A stretch of DNA of 64,000 bases from the NCBI GenBank assembly GCA_034509755.1, contig CM067555.1:46210255-46274254 (forward strand), in the 5' to 3' direction. This document shows positions 42,501-51,302 of this stretch, piece after piece. Both the position numbers and the translations under genes were made by a program. The DNA comes from Anisodus tanguticus. Its lineage: Eukaryota; Streptophyta; Magnoliopsida; Solanales; Solanaceae. Within the stretch, counting starts at the first letter, position 1, and each line of letters opens with the position of its first letter. The notes under the pieces were generated by a model that worked only from the letters and a program-made list of their open reading frames with translations, did not search any database and had not been told where the DNA came from.

Positions 42501-45435
42501 ATACATATCCTTGATCGCCCTAGTGTACGCCACAAGTACACCTCTAACCTCCAAACATCTCCATAGAACCTCCCTAGGGACTTTGTTGTATGCCTTCTCG
42601 AGGTCGATGAAAACCATATGTAAGTCTATCTTCTTCTCCATATATTGCTCCACCAACCTCCTAATAAAATGAATGGATTCTGTACTCGAAAGCCCCGGCA
42701 TGAATCCAAACTGGTTCTCAAAATAGACATGCCTCTTCTCACCCTCATCTCCACGATCCTTTCCTAAACTTTGATAATGTGGCTTAGCAGCTTGATACCC
42801 CTATAGTTGTTGCAACTCTGGATATCACCTCTGTTCTTGTATAAAGGAATCATTGTACTTCACCTCCACTCTTCAGGCATTCTCGCTGTCTTAAAAATGA
42901 CGTTAAACAACTCGGTCAGCCACTCCAAACCTACCCTGCATGCGCTCTTCCAAAATTCAATTGGGATCTCATCAGGCCTGGTCGCTCGTCCCCTGCACAT
43001 CATGCGAACAACACCGTTAACCTCCTCAACCTTAATACTTCTACAATATCCAAAATCCCGATACCTACCAGATTGCTCCAGATCTCCCAGCACAACGTCT
43101 CTATCTCCTTTTTCGTTCAAGAATTTATGGAAGTAAGACTGCCACCTCCGCCTAATATGCGCGTCCTCCACCAGTACTTTGTCGTCCTCGTCCTTGTTGC
43201 ACCTCACGTGATCCAAGTCACGGGCCCTCATCTCCCTCGCCTTGGCTAATTTTACAACTTATCCCCGCCTTTTGCCTCTAATTCCACATACATGCATTCA
43301 AAAGCCGCTGTTTTTGCCGCCGTAACCGCTAGCTTTGCCTCCTTCCTCACCATCTTATACAATTCCCTATTCGTCCACTTCTCCATCTCATCCTTGCTTT
43401 CTATCAATTTTGCATACGCCGCTTTCTTCGCTTCTACCTTCTCTTGAACTTTATCATTCCACCACCAGTCCCCTCGATGCCCACCATGACTACCCCGCGA
43501 AACCCCTAGCACTTCTCTAGCTACCTCTCAAATGCAACTGGCCGTCCTGTCCCACATACCGGTCGCATCCCCGCTACTCCCCCAAGCCCCCTTGGCCACC
43601 AACCTCTCCTATATCTCCTTTGCACTAGCCATGGTCAAACTCCTCATTTGATTCTTAACCTGTCATCCACAACCCTCCTCTTATGCTCCATCTTAATTTT
43701 CAAATTCATCACCAAAAGCTTATGTCGCGTTGTAAGATACTCTCTCGGAATAACCTTGCAGTCTTTACAAAGACTGTTGTCAACCTTCCTAAGGAGCAAA
43801 AAGTCTATCTGAGTCTTAGTCATCGAACTACGGAAAGTCACCAAGTGTTCCTCCTTCTTCAAGAATCTCAAATTGGCTATCACCATCTCAAAAGCTCTAG
43901 CAAACTCCAAAAGTGAGACGTCTCCCCATTCCTGTCCCCGAGGCCAAAGCCTCCATGCACATCATAATAACCCCTCGGAAGTGACCCGCTATGCCCATTG
44001 AAATCCCCTCCTACAAATAACTTCTCAGTGGGTGATATATCTCCCACCACTTCGTCCAAATCCTCCCTAAAGCGCCTCTTCTCCTCCTTATCCACGCCCG
44101 CCTACAGCGCGTACACACTAATAATGTTCATAGTGAACCCTCCAACTACCAACTTAATCGTCATCATCCTGTCATTGACCCTCCTAACCTCTACCACCTG
44201 ATCCCTTAACTCGTTGTCTACCAAAATGCCTACCCCATTCCTATACTTCGACATACCCGAGAACCATAACTTATACCCGTCTACATCCTTAGCCTTAGGT
44301 CCTACCCATTTGGTCTCCTGAACACAGACTATATTAATCCTCCTTTTCTTAAGAATCTTAACTAGCTCTATGAAATTTTCCGTCAAAGTCACAATGTTCC
44401 AAGACCCTATTCTCAGCCTAGCATCTCCCTTACCCCCCTAACCCTCGCCCCCGTCCCCGACCGAGAACATGACCCTAGTCTACCATCATTCACCAAAGCC
44501 ACTAGAGCAAAAAAAAAAATACCACTCAAAGGTTAACGCTAACACACACGGAAACCAATACTAAAGCACAAGTTAGCAAGAATCAAGAGGTAAGTCAGAC
44601 TACTACATACCAGAATGATAAAACAAAGGACAAGAAGAATAAAGGCAAGAATGTAAAATCAAGATTCAATAAAACGCAACACGCAAAAATTTAACTACAA
44701 GGATAAGAACAAATATTGAGTAAGGGCAACCAAAATAAAATAAAAAATGTTCCAACTTTAAGCGTATCACACATAACATAACGAAAACTTTCTAGCTAGA
44801 ATTCATTCATCAAACTTCAAAAGATAAATCAACATTGTTCTTCTTAAACTAACCCCCTAAATCAAAATCAAAGTAAAAGTGACCAAGGAAATAAACGCAA
44901 AATTTTACCCCAAGACTTAATTTGTCTCATATAGCACTATAAACAATGTGATACATTTAACAACTTCAACAACTAAACCTTAACTATCTAACCGGTATCA
45001 CCTGATCTAATGGCATTATATAAAAATGGTTCCAACTTTGAGCTTAACACACATAGGGGCGGAGCCAGGAGGCACACTGCGCGAGGGGTTCATCTGAACC
45101 CCCTTTTCCGAAAACTTATACTGTATGTACAAAGTCAATATGTCTTTTTATATGCATATATATATATATAATAGATGTTCCCTTAGCTTCTTCACGTATT
45201 TACTTATATTTTGAATTGCTTAGTGAACATTCTGGCTTCGCCACTAACCACACATTACGAAAACTTTCTACAGCAAGAACTCATTCATCAAATTTCAAAA
45301 ATAAATCAAAATAAAGTAAAATTGAGAAAATGGGTATAAAATGAGAATATACCCAACATCATCGCGATAGAGGCGGTTAATAAGAACATCGCCACGAAGA
45401 TTTAACAAGTATATTGCTGAAGCCACCACTGGCAT
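30491..45435 (-). CDS. AP2M: AP-2 complex subunit mu (AP2M), complete 13-exon gene
   Basis: Medium subunit of the AP-2 adaptor, which binds tyrosine-based sorting signals (YxxPhi) of cargo at the plasma membrane and recruits it to clathrin-coated pits. The 13 exons sum to 1317 bases, giving 438 residues, the length I recall for Arabidopsis AP2M. All junctions are GT/AG and every phase matches. Residues 1-140 form the longin-like N-terminal domain (MPVVASAIYLLNLRGDVLIN, QIGGCSFLYMRISNVYIVIV, FGGAFDEDAIRDNFVLIYEL). Residues 165-438 form the mu-homology domain (TGAVGWRREGLVYKKNE, TGKVLMKCFLSGMPDLKLGL, CVNLTRFNSEKTVSFVPPDG), ending GSYEIRC. No frameshift or premature stop exists, so the gene appears functional although intron 1 exceeds 8.7 kb and is full of transposons. 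A large nested retrotransposon lies 282 bases upstream of the ATG. Confidence 0.97.
30650..30694 (-). CDS. AP2M: AP2M exon 12
   Basis: Residues 398-412, VPMFTASGLRVRFLK. Acceptor TTACAG, donor GTATGT. Confidence 0.96.
30769..31005. repeat. Tandem duplication of ~110 bp around a (CA)n tract, AP2M intron 11
   Basis: 'ataaatgttggagacgatta' through 'accctgcaatgactcaac' occurs at 30769-30870 and again at 30899-31003. The copies are separated by (CA)n and differ at very few positions. It lies between exons 12 and 11. Confidence 0.9.
31116..31230 (-). CDS. AP2M: AP2M exon 11
   Basis: Residues 359-397, IRKFPGQTESTLSAEVELIS to PPIQMEFQ. Acceptor GTGCAG, donor GTGAAA. Confidence 0.96.
31611..31857. 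mobile_element. Stowaway-like MITE in AP2M intron 10
   Basis: Inverted ends 'tactccctcagtcccaattt' and 'aaattgggatagagggagta' and the 'ggtgatatagtttgac' subterminal motif. Same family as 26709-26949. Confidence 0.8.
32227..32618. mobile_element. 392-bp hAT-type MITE in AP2M intron 10
   Basis: It begins 'taggggtgtcaaatgggtgg' and ends 'ggcaatccta'. It is flanked by an 8-bp duplication, 'gtcgagaa' (32219-32226) and 'gtcaagaa' (32619-32626), differing at one base. It sits 43 bases 3' of the exon 10 donor. Confidence 0.8.
32662..32804 (-). CDS. AP2M: AP2M exon 10
   Basis: Residues 312-359, VKSVFGAKMFSLGVVIKIPV to IDCLVWK. Acceptor TTTCAG, donor GTGAGT, phase 2. Confidence 0.96.
32891..32981 (-). 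CDS. AP2M: AP2M exon 9
   Basis: Residues 281-311, KYRITEGVNLPFRVLPTIKE to MEVNVK. Acceptor CTTCAG, donor GTTCGA. Confidence 0.96.
33382..33498 (-). CDS. AP2M: AP2M exon 8
   Basis: Residues 242-281, SGKTIELDDVTFHQCVNLTR to GEFELM. Acceptor GTGCAG, donor GTAAGT, phase 2. Confidence 0.96.
34004..34142 (-). CDS. AP2M: AP2M exon 7
   Basis: Residues 196-242, GSVLRCDVTGKVLMKCFLSG to ESQLKSRPTK. Acceptor CTTGCAG, donor GTAGTG, phase 2. Confidence 0.96.
34219..34267 (-). CDS. AP2M: AP2M exon 6
   Basis: Residues 180-196, VFLDIVESVNLLMSSQG. Acceptor CAACAG, donor GTAGAA, phase 1. Confidence 0.95.
34358..34447 (-). CDS. AP2M: AP2M exon 5
   Basis: Residues 150-179, HVDKPVPNATLQVTGAVGWR to YKKNE, the start of the mu-homology domain. 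Acceptor CTGCAG, donor GTGGTT. Confidence 0.96.
34678..34772 (-). CDS. AP2M: AP2M exon 4
   Basis: Residues 118-149, EIMDFGYPQNLSPEILKLYI to SSFSSK. Acceptor ACCGCAG, donor GTTTGT. Confidence 0.96.
35646..35736 (-). CDS. AP2M: AP2M exon 3
   Basis: Residues 88-118, AVTLFKSYFGGAFDEDAIRD to IYELLD. Acceptor ATGCAG, donor GTAAGG, phase 1. Confidence 0.96.
36306..36330. repeat. (GA)n microsatellite in AP2M intron 2
   Basis: About 12 GA units about 100 bases downstream of the exon 2 donor on the transcribed strand. Confidence 0.9.
36433..36610 (-). CDS. AP2M: AP2M exon 2
   Basis: Residues 28-87, GNMVDAFRMHIMQSKELGTC to CAFKFVVE. Acceptor TTATTAG, donor GTAAAC. Confidence 0.96.
37629..37649 (+). 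repeat. Poly-G run (21 G) in AP2M intron 1
   Basis: 21 consecutive G on the plus strand, which is the AP2M template strand. No coding nearby. Confidence 0.95.
38274..39325 (+). mobile_element. RTE-type LINE, internal fragment (copy D), AP2M intron 1
   Basis: Truncated at both ends: it begins in the reverse transcriptase at 'gcccaaggaatggaggtgga' and ends in the WMCGHTR region with no tail. It lies antisense to AP2M. Confidence 0.85.
38380..39117 (+). pseudogene. LINE reverse transcriptase fragment
   Basis: Encodes FISLEKAYDKVPREVLWKCL, GDSEHFPVMMGLHQGSALSP and SRCMLFADDIILIDETRSGV with an intact FADD motif (38550-38894). A TGA follows at 38892; downstream, KTEYLECKFSDATLEAGVEM continues in the same style (38925-39119). 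It is the best preserved RT block of this family here but lacks the endonuclease and the 3' end. Confidence 0.88.
39854..40753. mobile_element. 'aggggcggagc' MITE, split by a foldback element
   Basis: The left end 'agggcggagctaggggg' and right end 'gttcccttagcttcttcacg' then 'attctggctc' match the intact relative at 45055-45246. The foldback element 39949-40661 sits inside it. Confidence 0.75.
39949..40661. mobile_element. 713-bp foldback element with ~190-bp terminal inverted repeats
   Basis: The left arm 'gggaaaagggtcaaaaatac' to 'aaacccgctccattatttaa' is inverted at about 40478-40661. The long TIRs without coding suit a non-autonomous Mutator-like element. The flanks 'agtttttta' and 'ccgttttta' match at most positions, an imperfect 9-bp duplication. 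Confidence 0.85.
40895..40940 (-). pseudogene. AP2M: Decayed copy of the AP2M exon 1 end and donor, inside intron 1
   Basis: The coding strand reads ATTGACCGCCTCTACCGCGA then GATGTCGAGTATATTC; exon 1 reads ATTAACCGCCTCTATCGCGA then TGATGTTGG|GTATATTC. One base is deleted, but the GT followed by ATATTC is kept. It is a possible decoy donor. Confidence 0.85.
41447..42330 (+). mobile_element. 3' part of a hAT transposon inside LINE copy E
   Basis: It starts abruptly within the transposase and ends at a terminal repeat, inverted 'aggggtggttagcgggtctt'. Its subterminal 'cccgccccgcccgtccc' region matches the element at 4613-8247. Only this end is present. Confidence 0.85.
41454..42040 (+). pseudogene. 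hAT transposase C-terminal (dimerisation) region
   Basis: Encodes NKMFSGSTSSQVSEFDIYIL, a TAG in place of a Trp-like position after EDLLKY, then MTRDVLNSQASSTTSERIFS and EDTLEIVVLLRDWIRAERRR to a natural stop after KVWLIT. The final 108 codons (41714-42040) are open and better preserved than the relative at 7101-7690. Confidence 0.85.
42344..44440 (-). pseudogene. LINE ORF: endonuclease and N-terminal reverse transcriptase
   Basis: On the minus strand, in order: endonuclease with NIVCVQETKWVGPKAKDVDG and NGVGILVDNELRDQVVEV (44102-44392); FVGGDFNGHSGSL (43880-44095); MTKTQIDFLLLRK (43644-43910); the linker GDWWWNDKVQEKVEAKKAAY (43252-43512); DKVLVEDAHIRRRWQSYFHK and PDEIPIEFWKS (42860-43231); and RT motifs DLHMVFIDLEKAYNKVPREV (42426-42701). 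An APE-type endonuclease followed by this RT is the RTE arrangement. Several frame changes make it inactive. Confidence 0.88.
45055..45246. mobile_element. 'aggggcggagcc' MITE in AP2M intron 1
   Basis: Inverted ends 'aggggcggagccag' and 'ctggcttcgccacta' are flanked by 'acacacat' and 'ccacacat', an 8-bp duplication with one mismatch. It lies about 110 bases past the exon 1 donor. Confidence 0.8.
45353..45435 (-). CDS. AP2M: AP2M exon 1
   Basis: Codons 1-28 (last one split 2/1): MPVVASAIYLLNLRGDVLIN to RLYRDDVG. The donor reads GTTGG|GTATAT. Upstream 'aattagcag|GCATG' could be the acceptor of a 5' UTR intron, unproven. Confidence 0.95.
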
Positions 45436-45646
45436 GCCTGCTAATTAATTAAAGGTGGTGATCCAATTTTACAATAATTGATCGATTAAATCAGATCAAA
45501 ATGGAGATTTTGTTACGAAAATAATGAGATTTATTTTGGGGAAAAAAGTTGTTCGATTTTGGGAAAAGAAACTGTTTTGGACTGAAAAATATGAAAATGA
45601 AATGAAACTGTTTGAGATCTTTAATTATTTGTATTTTTTAAATTTG

Positions 45647-45652
45647 TTTATA
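45647..45652 (-). promoter_or_regulatory. AP2M: Candidate AP2M TATA box
   Basis: TATAAA on the minus strand 212 bases upstream of the ATG and 65 bases from the Copia boundary. It is the best-placed TATA element between the gene and the transposon; use is inferred. Confidence 0.45.
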
Positions 45653-45716
45653 CAGCATGTGCTGCTTTGCACTTTAGAAATATTTACAAGGAAAATTCAA
45701 AAGTGTTCATCCCCCT

Positions 45717-45909
45717 TGTTATAAAATAATAAACCAAGAAGAACAATATTGTAGAGAAAGACACAAAAAATGATAATTCTTTATTTATCTTGAGGAATGT
45801 AAATAGAACATATTTATTTATAATAAAAAATTGATTTGTTCCAAAATTACTAATTCTTAACTTTTCTTGTAGATATAAATATTCATAATAATAAATATTA
45901 TTTATAACA
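45717..45909 (-). repeat. Copia 3' LTR
   Basis: 193 bases, TG...CA ends. It is the part of the element closest to AP2M, 282 bases from its ATG. Confidence 0.85.
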
Positions 45910-46123
45910 CTGCTTTGGAAATGCCTATTTGATAGATAATGTGTCTTATTAAAATCCTACTAGAAAAATTCTAGTGAAGGAAAAATAGTACACATTTCTA
46001 ATAATACACATTTCTAGTTGCCTCATTAAAAACCTTACAAAAAAAAATCCAATGAGACAAAAACCTGAAAAAGGAAAAAAGAGTAAAACGTGTATTAACT
46101 CCTCCTGATGAGAACTTGAATCT

Positions 46124-48400
46124 TCACATCTCAATCTTGTATATCATCTTCTCGAAAGTTGCAGTTGGTAGAGATTTGGTGAATAAATCAATCATATTAT
46201 CATTCGAATGAATTTGTTGCACGTTGATATCACTCTTCTTCTGGAGCTCGTGTGAAGAATTGTTTTGGTGAAATATGATGTGTTCTATCACCTTTATGAA
46301 TCCTTCCTTTAGCTGGACTGTGTATGTTGCATCTCCACTCTTTTGAAAGAGTTGCATTATCAACATATAATATTGTTGGAATCACGCCAAATATATTTCT
46401 AACTTGCTTTATAAACGAATGTTATCTTTATCGATTTGACTGTCATGTAAAACAACATCGTATTACTGTAATCCCTCATAGGCATAGCAAAATATATAAA
46501 TGCATCAATTACATAAAGATACGCACTTCATGAGCAAAAAGTTCTGCAAGTTTCTCATTTCAACTTCTTTCAGCAGATAATCTATTGCTTTTGAAAACTC
46601 TTCAAGAATTCTAATTAATATACAAGTCATTAACTTGCACAACAATATAAGAGATTCCGATTTTCATAAAAACGTAAGGATAAATAGAGTCATTTGTACC
46701 CTTAGTAGTCAATGAATATTCATTGAGGTGATTAAATCACATTCATCTTGCTTGATTTAATTTATATAAGAATTATGAACAAACTTCTAGATCTTGTATA
46801 TGCTTCAGGCATTTAAAATTCTTCAAGAATTTTTATATAAATTTTGTCAAGTGACCATATCCATTAATATTTACATGGGTGACATTTTCTGCTGTCTGGA
46901 CTGCAGGTCCAATAAGCTTTACGCTTACCAAGGTGTGTCATTTTACTTGGTAATTATTTCTATGTCAACACGATTTAACATATATAGAATTCAGATCCTC
47001 ACATTTTTTACAATATTGCGCGTTATATTATATTAAAGATATCATCGACGATATATTATCTTGTATCGGTTCGCAATATGACATAACTTATTGAGATCTC
47101 ATCACTATCATTATTTTAGGTAGCTAAACTTCTCATGAGGTTTTATGAAGTGTTATGTTGTAGGCTCTTCAAAAGCAAATTGCCTTCTTAATATGACCAT
47201 TTTGATCATTTGCCCCTCTTTCTTTTCAAGGATTATTTCATTTGGAACGATTGATATACCACACTTCATGCATGTTATAGTCTCTGTCATTCAGGGACAT
47301 GAATTTTAGTAGGAGTGCATTTTGCAGCTGAAATATAAAATTAGTTTTGGATCAGTGATGCTTCTAGGATTTAACTTGAATTACCTTTTGAATCTCCCCC
47401 TTATGTTAGAGAAACTAACATATATCCCATCTTCTTTGAGGGAACCCATCTTTTGTGCATCATGGTAAATTAATCAATCATGTACCACACATAAAAAATT
47501 GTCAGATGAAAATATCTCATTCCTGACCCTGAACCAATTGTGAGGGATAATGTATCATAATTTATTGATTTGAAGCATACAAGTGATATTGTATATAATA
47601 TATCATATCTCAGACCAGCACATGAAGCTTTGTTCTCATAAGCAACCATTTAGCTATTTATTGGAGGCATCCAATATTAAATCAACTTTGATATGAACCA
47701 GCATTATCAAGAGGAACTGTCTTGATTATATCATCTGAACATTGTGCTCTTAACTCAATTATTTTGAGCAAACAATTATGCATATGTCAAACTACAGGTT
47801 GACTATAAGTACACATGTGACTATCTCATAGATGCATCTATTTAATATCACATAATAGGTAAACGGGTCCATATTCACCCTGTTTTTCTCAAAATATAGG
47901 AAATTCAATTTCAATATTAGTTGGTATATTCAACTTATCATGAGAACAAGCAACACAAACAAATTCTTGAAGAATCTTCTAGTCTTCAATATATGTCGAA
48001 TACTTATTTGCACATCATATTTGAATCGGGATGACAAAATTGCTCATGCCAATTGATGAAATTATTTATACTAGTAAACTTCAAGTTTACATGACATGTG
48101 CTATTTATTTAAATAAACTTCTGATTTACTATGACATAAATTGTATATCAATATAAACTTCTAATTTACTGTGGCATGTGATTTATCATGCTTACATTTG
48201 TAATACAAATCGGGTAACCTTTCATATACATATTTCGTACCCACAATGATTTGAAGATATTTAAATCTCTCAACGTTTATAGCTTCAATATGATTTTCAT
48301 TTACTCTAGTAAACTTTGGGTTTACTACAACTTGAGTTTCGATCATAACAATTTAGTATATTTCAATCTAGAACGAATGACATAATAGTATGTAAGCTCT
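46124..48400 (-). pseudogene. Copia pol, heavily decayed
   Basis: On the minus strand the end of RNase H is clear: HHQNNSSHELQKKSDINVQQ-like text, then NMIDLFTKSLPTATFEKMIY (46124-46366). Upstream, in broken frames, come KSESYILLCKLMTCILI and KAIDYLLKEVEMRNLQNF, resembling the reverse transcriptase region, and further upstream an integrase-like RTKLHV and WDIC context (about 47300-47700). Stops occur in nearly every stretch, consistent with an old insertion. Confidence 0.75.
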
Positions 48401-49094
48401 TCGAGTGTCTTCAATCTATTTTTAATTATAGGATATTATTTGGACGCTACTGGTGTCATGATTTTTTATAGACAAACAATTAGGCTCTTCAGGAGACCTT
48501 GATCATTACCTTTTTGTACTGTCAAATATTTCTTAGACATGTACTGCTCGTACCATTAAGGAAAATTTAGTTAGACACTGCTGGTGTCTTGAAAGAAAAT
48601 AGTAATCAAATTGAAATTTAAAAACAATTGTAGATTCATAAATCACGAAAAGTAAATAGTAAGTTCTAAACTTCAATATTTTAAATGTCCCTTTTGGAGA
48701 GACTAATTAACATCTAAATATTTTGTATCAAAATGACAACAAGATATTAACTACGTCCTTCAGGGAAAAGATACATGAATTGCGAGGAAATCTATAACAT
48801 ATTGTAGGAACACTCAACAAGATTTGTTGCATATGCGTCAAAATGATACTTAATAAAATTAATCAAGATATTTATATGTATGACATGTATGTGTTGCAAT
48901 ACATTTTATACCACAAGAATTGTATGTATATCTTTTATTATTCTATCTCTCGAAGAGGTAAGTTGTGATTTTCTTTTATTCACTTTCGGGAATCAAAACT
49001 GATCATTTAAATACACTTTTTATACAACTTTTAATAACTCGTTATTTTTCTCAAGCACAAGAAAACATTGCTTTAGAATATTTCTTAGACATTT

Positions 49095-49445
49095 TCAATG
49101 ACTTACTACTTCGGGAGTAAATTTTAAAATTCTACTACTTTGAGAGTAAATTGAAGAGTTCTACTACTTCAGAGTAAATTTTAGTGTCTTACTACTTTGG
49201 GAGTAACTTTCAGATTTGCTACTTCAAGGGTAAATTTTAAAGTTTTACTACTTTTATAGTTCTACTACTCGGAGTAGAGTTCAAAGTTATATAACTTAAG
49301 ATTCAAAATTTGCTACTTTGGGAGCAAATTTTTAAGTTTGTTACTTCGGGAGCAGATTTTAAAATTTGCTACTTTAGGAGTAGATTTATGAGTTTGCTAC
49401 TTCAGGAGCATATTTCTAAGTTTACTACTTCGGGAGTAAAATATA
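49095..49445. repeat. Minisatellite of ~30-bp units in the Copia 5' interior
   Basis: About eleven degenerate copies of 'tgctacttcgggagcaaatt' plus 'ttaaagttt'. Adjacent copies alternate 'gggagtaaatt' and 'gggagcaaatt'. One more scattered unit lies at 49665. It occupies the leader/gag zone about 0.9-1.2 kb from the element's 5' end. Confidence 0.9.
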
Positions 49446-50328
49446 AAATATTTAGAATATTTTTTCTCAATTATTCTATCTCTTCTGAAAGTGAGTCACG
49501 CACGTCCGTATATATAAGCTTTACTACACTGTCACATTCATTTAAGAGAATGTGCTATATTTGTAACATTAACCAAAAGTTCTTATTCTTTAGAAATGAA
49601 ACATAATCATGTAAACGTGTCTTAAGCATATCAAATCGTGATAGCTTAAAACCTATTTTAAGATACTGCTACATCAGGAGCAAATTGAAGCATATATATA
49701 ATGTAGAGAACTTTTCTCTAACATATCTTCAGTTGTTATCACAATAAATCTATAAAAATATACCACTTCTGATGATTATATGCATAAATAAATTTAGTCT
49801 AATGAGACTTAGAAAATATCGTCACTTCTGATGATCGATCATATATTTCTTTTCATAATATTATTTTTTAGGAATGAGTAAACCAATTAGGTTCCTCACA
49901 TTGAATGAACAAAATCAATTACGTTAATAATATTAAATCAAGAACAAGCAAAAGGTTCATATATAATACTTTAGTAGTATTGTGTTGGTCACCTCAATCG
50001 CTTAAAGTTAGTGACACAAACAGTAGTAAAATCATTATATATATTCTTAACATATACTTATATCTATTCTTAACATATATACTAAATAATTATATCAATT
50101 CTAACATATATACTAACTGCCAGCACTTAAACATATAATAGATTAATATATAGTTAATTATAAACGTCATATTCACCCGAACATTAACTAGTATTAGGTA
50201 GAACGTAGTGAAACATTTGCTTTAAATTGAAACTAGCATGACAACGTGAAGATTAGACACATACCAGATGAAGGAGTCTACTTAGCTTGGAAAGACGGGA
50301 GTGAAGGTAGAGACTCATGTTAATAACG

Positions 50329-50387
50329 TGTTATAAAATAATAAAGCAAGAAGAATAATATTGTAGAGAAAGAGAGAAGAGAGAAGA
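50329..50387 (-). repeat. Copia 5' LTR, piece 1
   Basis: Starts 'tgttataaaataataaagca' and stops where the Gypsy LTR begins. It continues at 59558-59698. Confidence 0.85.
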
Positions 50388-50906
50388 TGTTTTCCGGTGA
50401 AAATGATTCTAACAAAAAATACAGTTAGAGATTTGTATTCAAGGGTTTAAAGACAAGTAGGTTGTATCCCATCCGGAAACCCTCTTGAATAAGTCCAAGA
50501 TTACCAGTGAGGTTACAGATGTGTAAGAAAAAGGAGTAAGCAGATATGAAAGTAAACAAGTAAAGTGAGCTAGATCTAAAATGAACAATGTAAGAACAAA
50601 AGTTGAGAATGGTGTATTTGCTAGAGAGAGATCTTAGTTACAAGTGCAGGCTTAGAGAGAATACAATGTGTCTTTCTTCTTTTCTAAGTCTCATCAATAT
50701 AAGACAACTAGACTATTATGTCTCCCTAAAGTTATGACGACGTGAGGGTAATGACGTCACCGCACCCACGCGCACCGCGACAATCTGATCTAGGAGGGTT
50801 GATGTGATAGGAGTTGTTGGGAGTGGAAGACAGTTATGCTAAAGCTCCGGAACTATCAGGCTTCTTGAATATGCTATTACTTTCGGAGGCGGTTCTACCC
50901 AATACA
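50388..50906 (-). repeat. Gypsy 3' LTR
   Basis: 519 bases, on the minus strand TGTATTGGG...GGAAAACA. The bases just inside, read on the minus strand, are purine-rich (AAAAAGTGGAGGA), fitting a polypurine tract. Confidence 0.9.
50752..50759. promoter_or_regulatory. TGACGTCA palindrome in the Gypsy 3' LTR
   Basis: Perfect CRE/TGA-type bZIP core, conserved in the other LTR (59403-59410). Confidence 0.5.
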
Positions 50907-51302
50907 GATAGTCCTCCACTTTTTGGGACCTTTGAACTCATGGGACCGGGAAGTGGAAGAGTCCTTCAACCGTCAATTCTGGATTTTAACATGTCATCTC
51001 TTGGGATTGATGCACCAATTCAGCCGATTGTTGTCATTTCACACGTCATCCCTTCGCATTAAATGCTCTGCTATACTTGCATCACTCACTTTACATGTGT
51101 CGCATATCTATCGACATCTTTCCTCGGGAGCAGATGACTTAATGATGGCCTGATTTCCTTTCCTTTAAACCAAACATTACCCCTTCTCTGACCTTTCTAT
51201 GTACCATTTCTCATACAAGTATTCTCTTTCATTCCATCTGATCTTCAGACGCTTTCAAAAAAGATGTTGTCCCTTTCTCTTACTTAGCTAAATTTTCTCA
51301 CC

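Larger units (their letters stand above)
41079..44723 (-). mobile_element. Near full-length RTE-type LINE (copy E), AP2M intron 1
   Basis: The 3' end carries (GTT)n (41082-41105) after 'aacgtggggtttggggaggg'. The body encodes endonuclease and reverse transcriptase parts; the 5' leader reaches about 44723. It is inserted in a tandem-array unit at 'ctaatggc', and the unit resumes on the other side. The segment from the RT FADD motif to the 3' UTR is missing and a hAT fragment (41447-42330) occupies the place. Confidence 0.88.
39330..45352. repeat. Tandem array in AP2M intron 1, ~330-bp units, broken up by transposons
   Basis: Units share 'gcaaaattttaccccaagac', 'taacaactaaaccttaac', 'cacctgatctaatggcat', 'cgaaaactttctagcagcag' and 'aactcattcatcaaa'. 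Copies: 45352-44890, 44890-44725 plus 41078-40940, 40940-40755 plus 39853-39700, and 39700-39330. The unit nearest exon 1 is continuous with the exon 1 donor. A second unit (40895-40940) repeats the end of exon 1. Confidence 0.82.

Noticed and set aside
49095..49445. CRISPR-like array appearance of regularly spaced repeats
   Set aside because: Units are contiguous and degenerate with no unique spacers, and the context is a plant retrotransposon.
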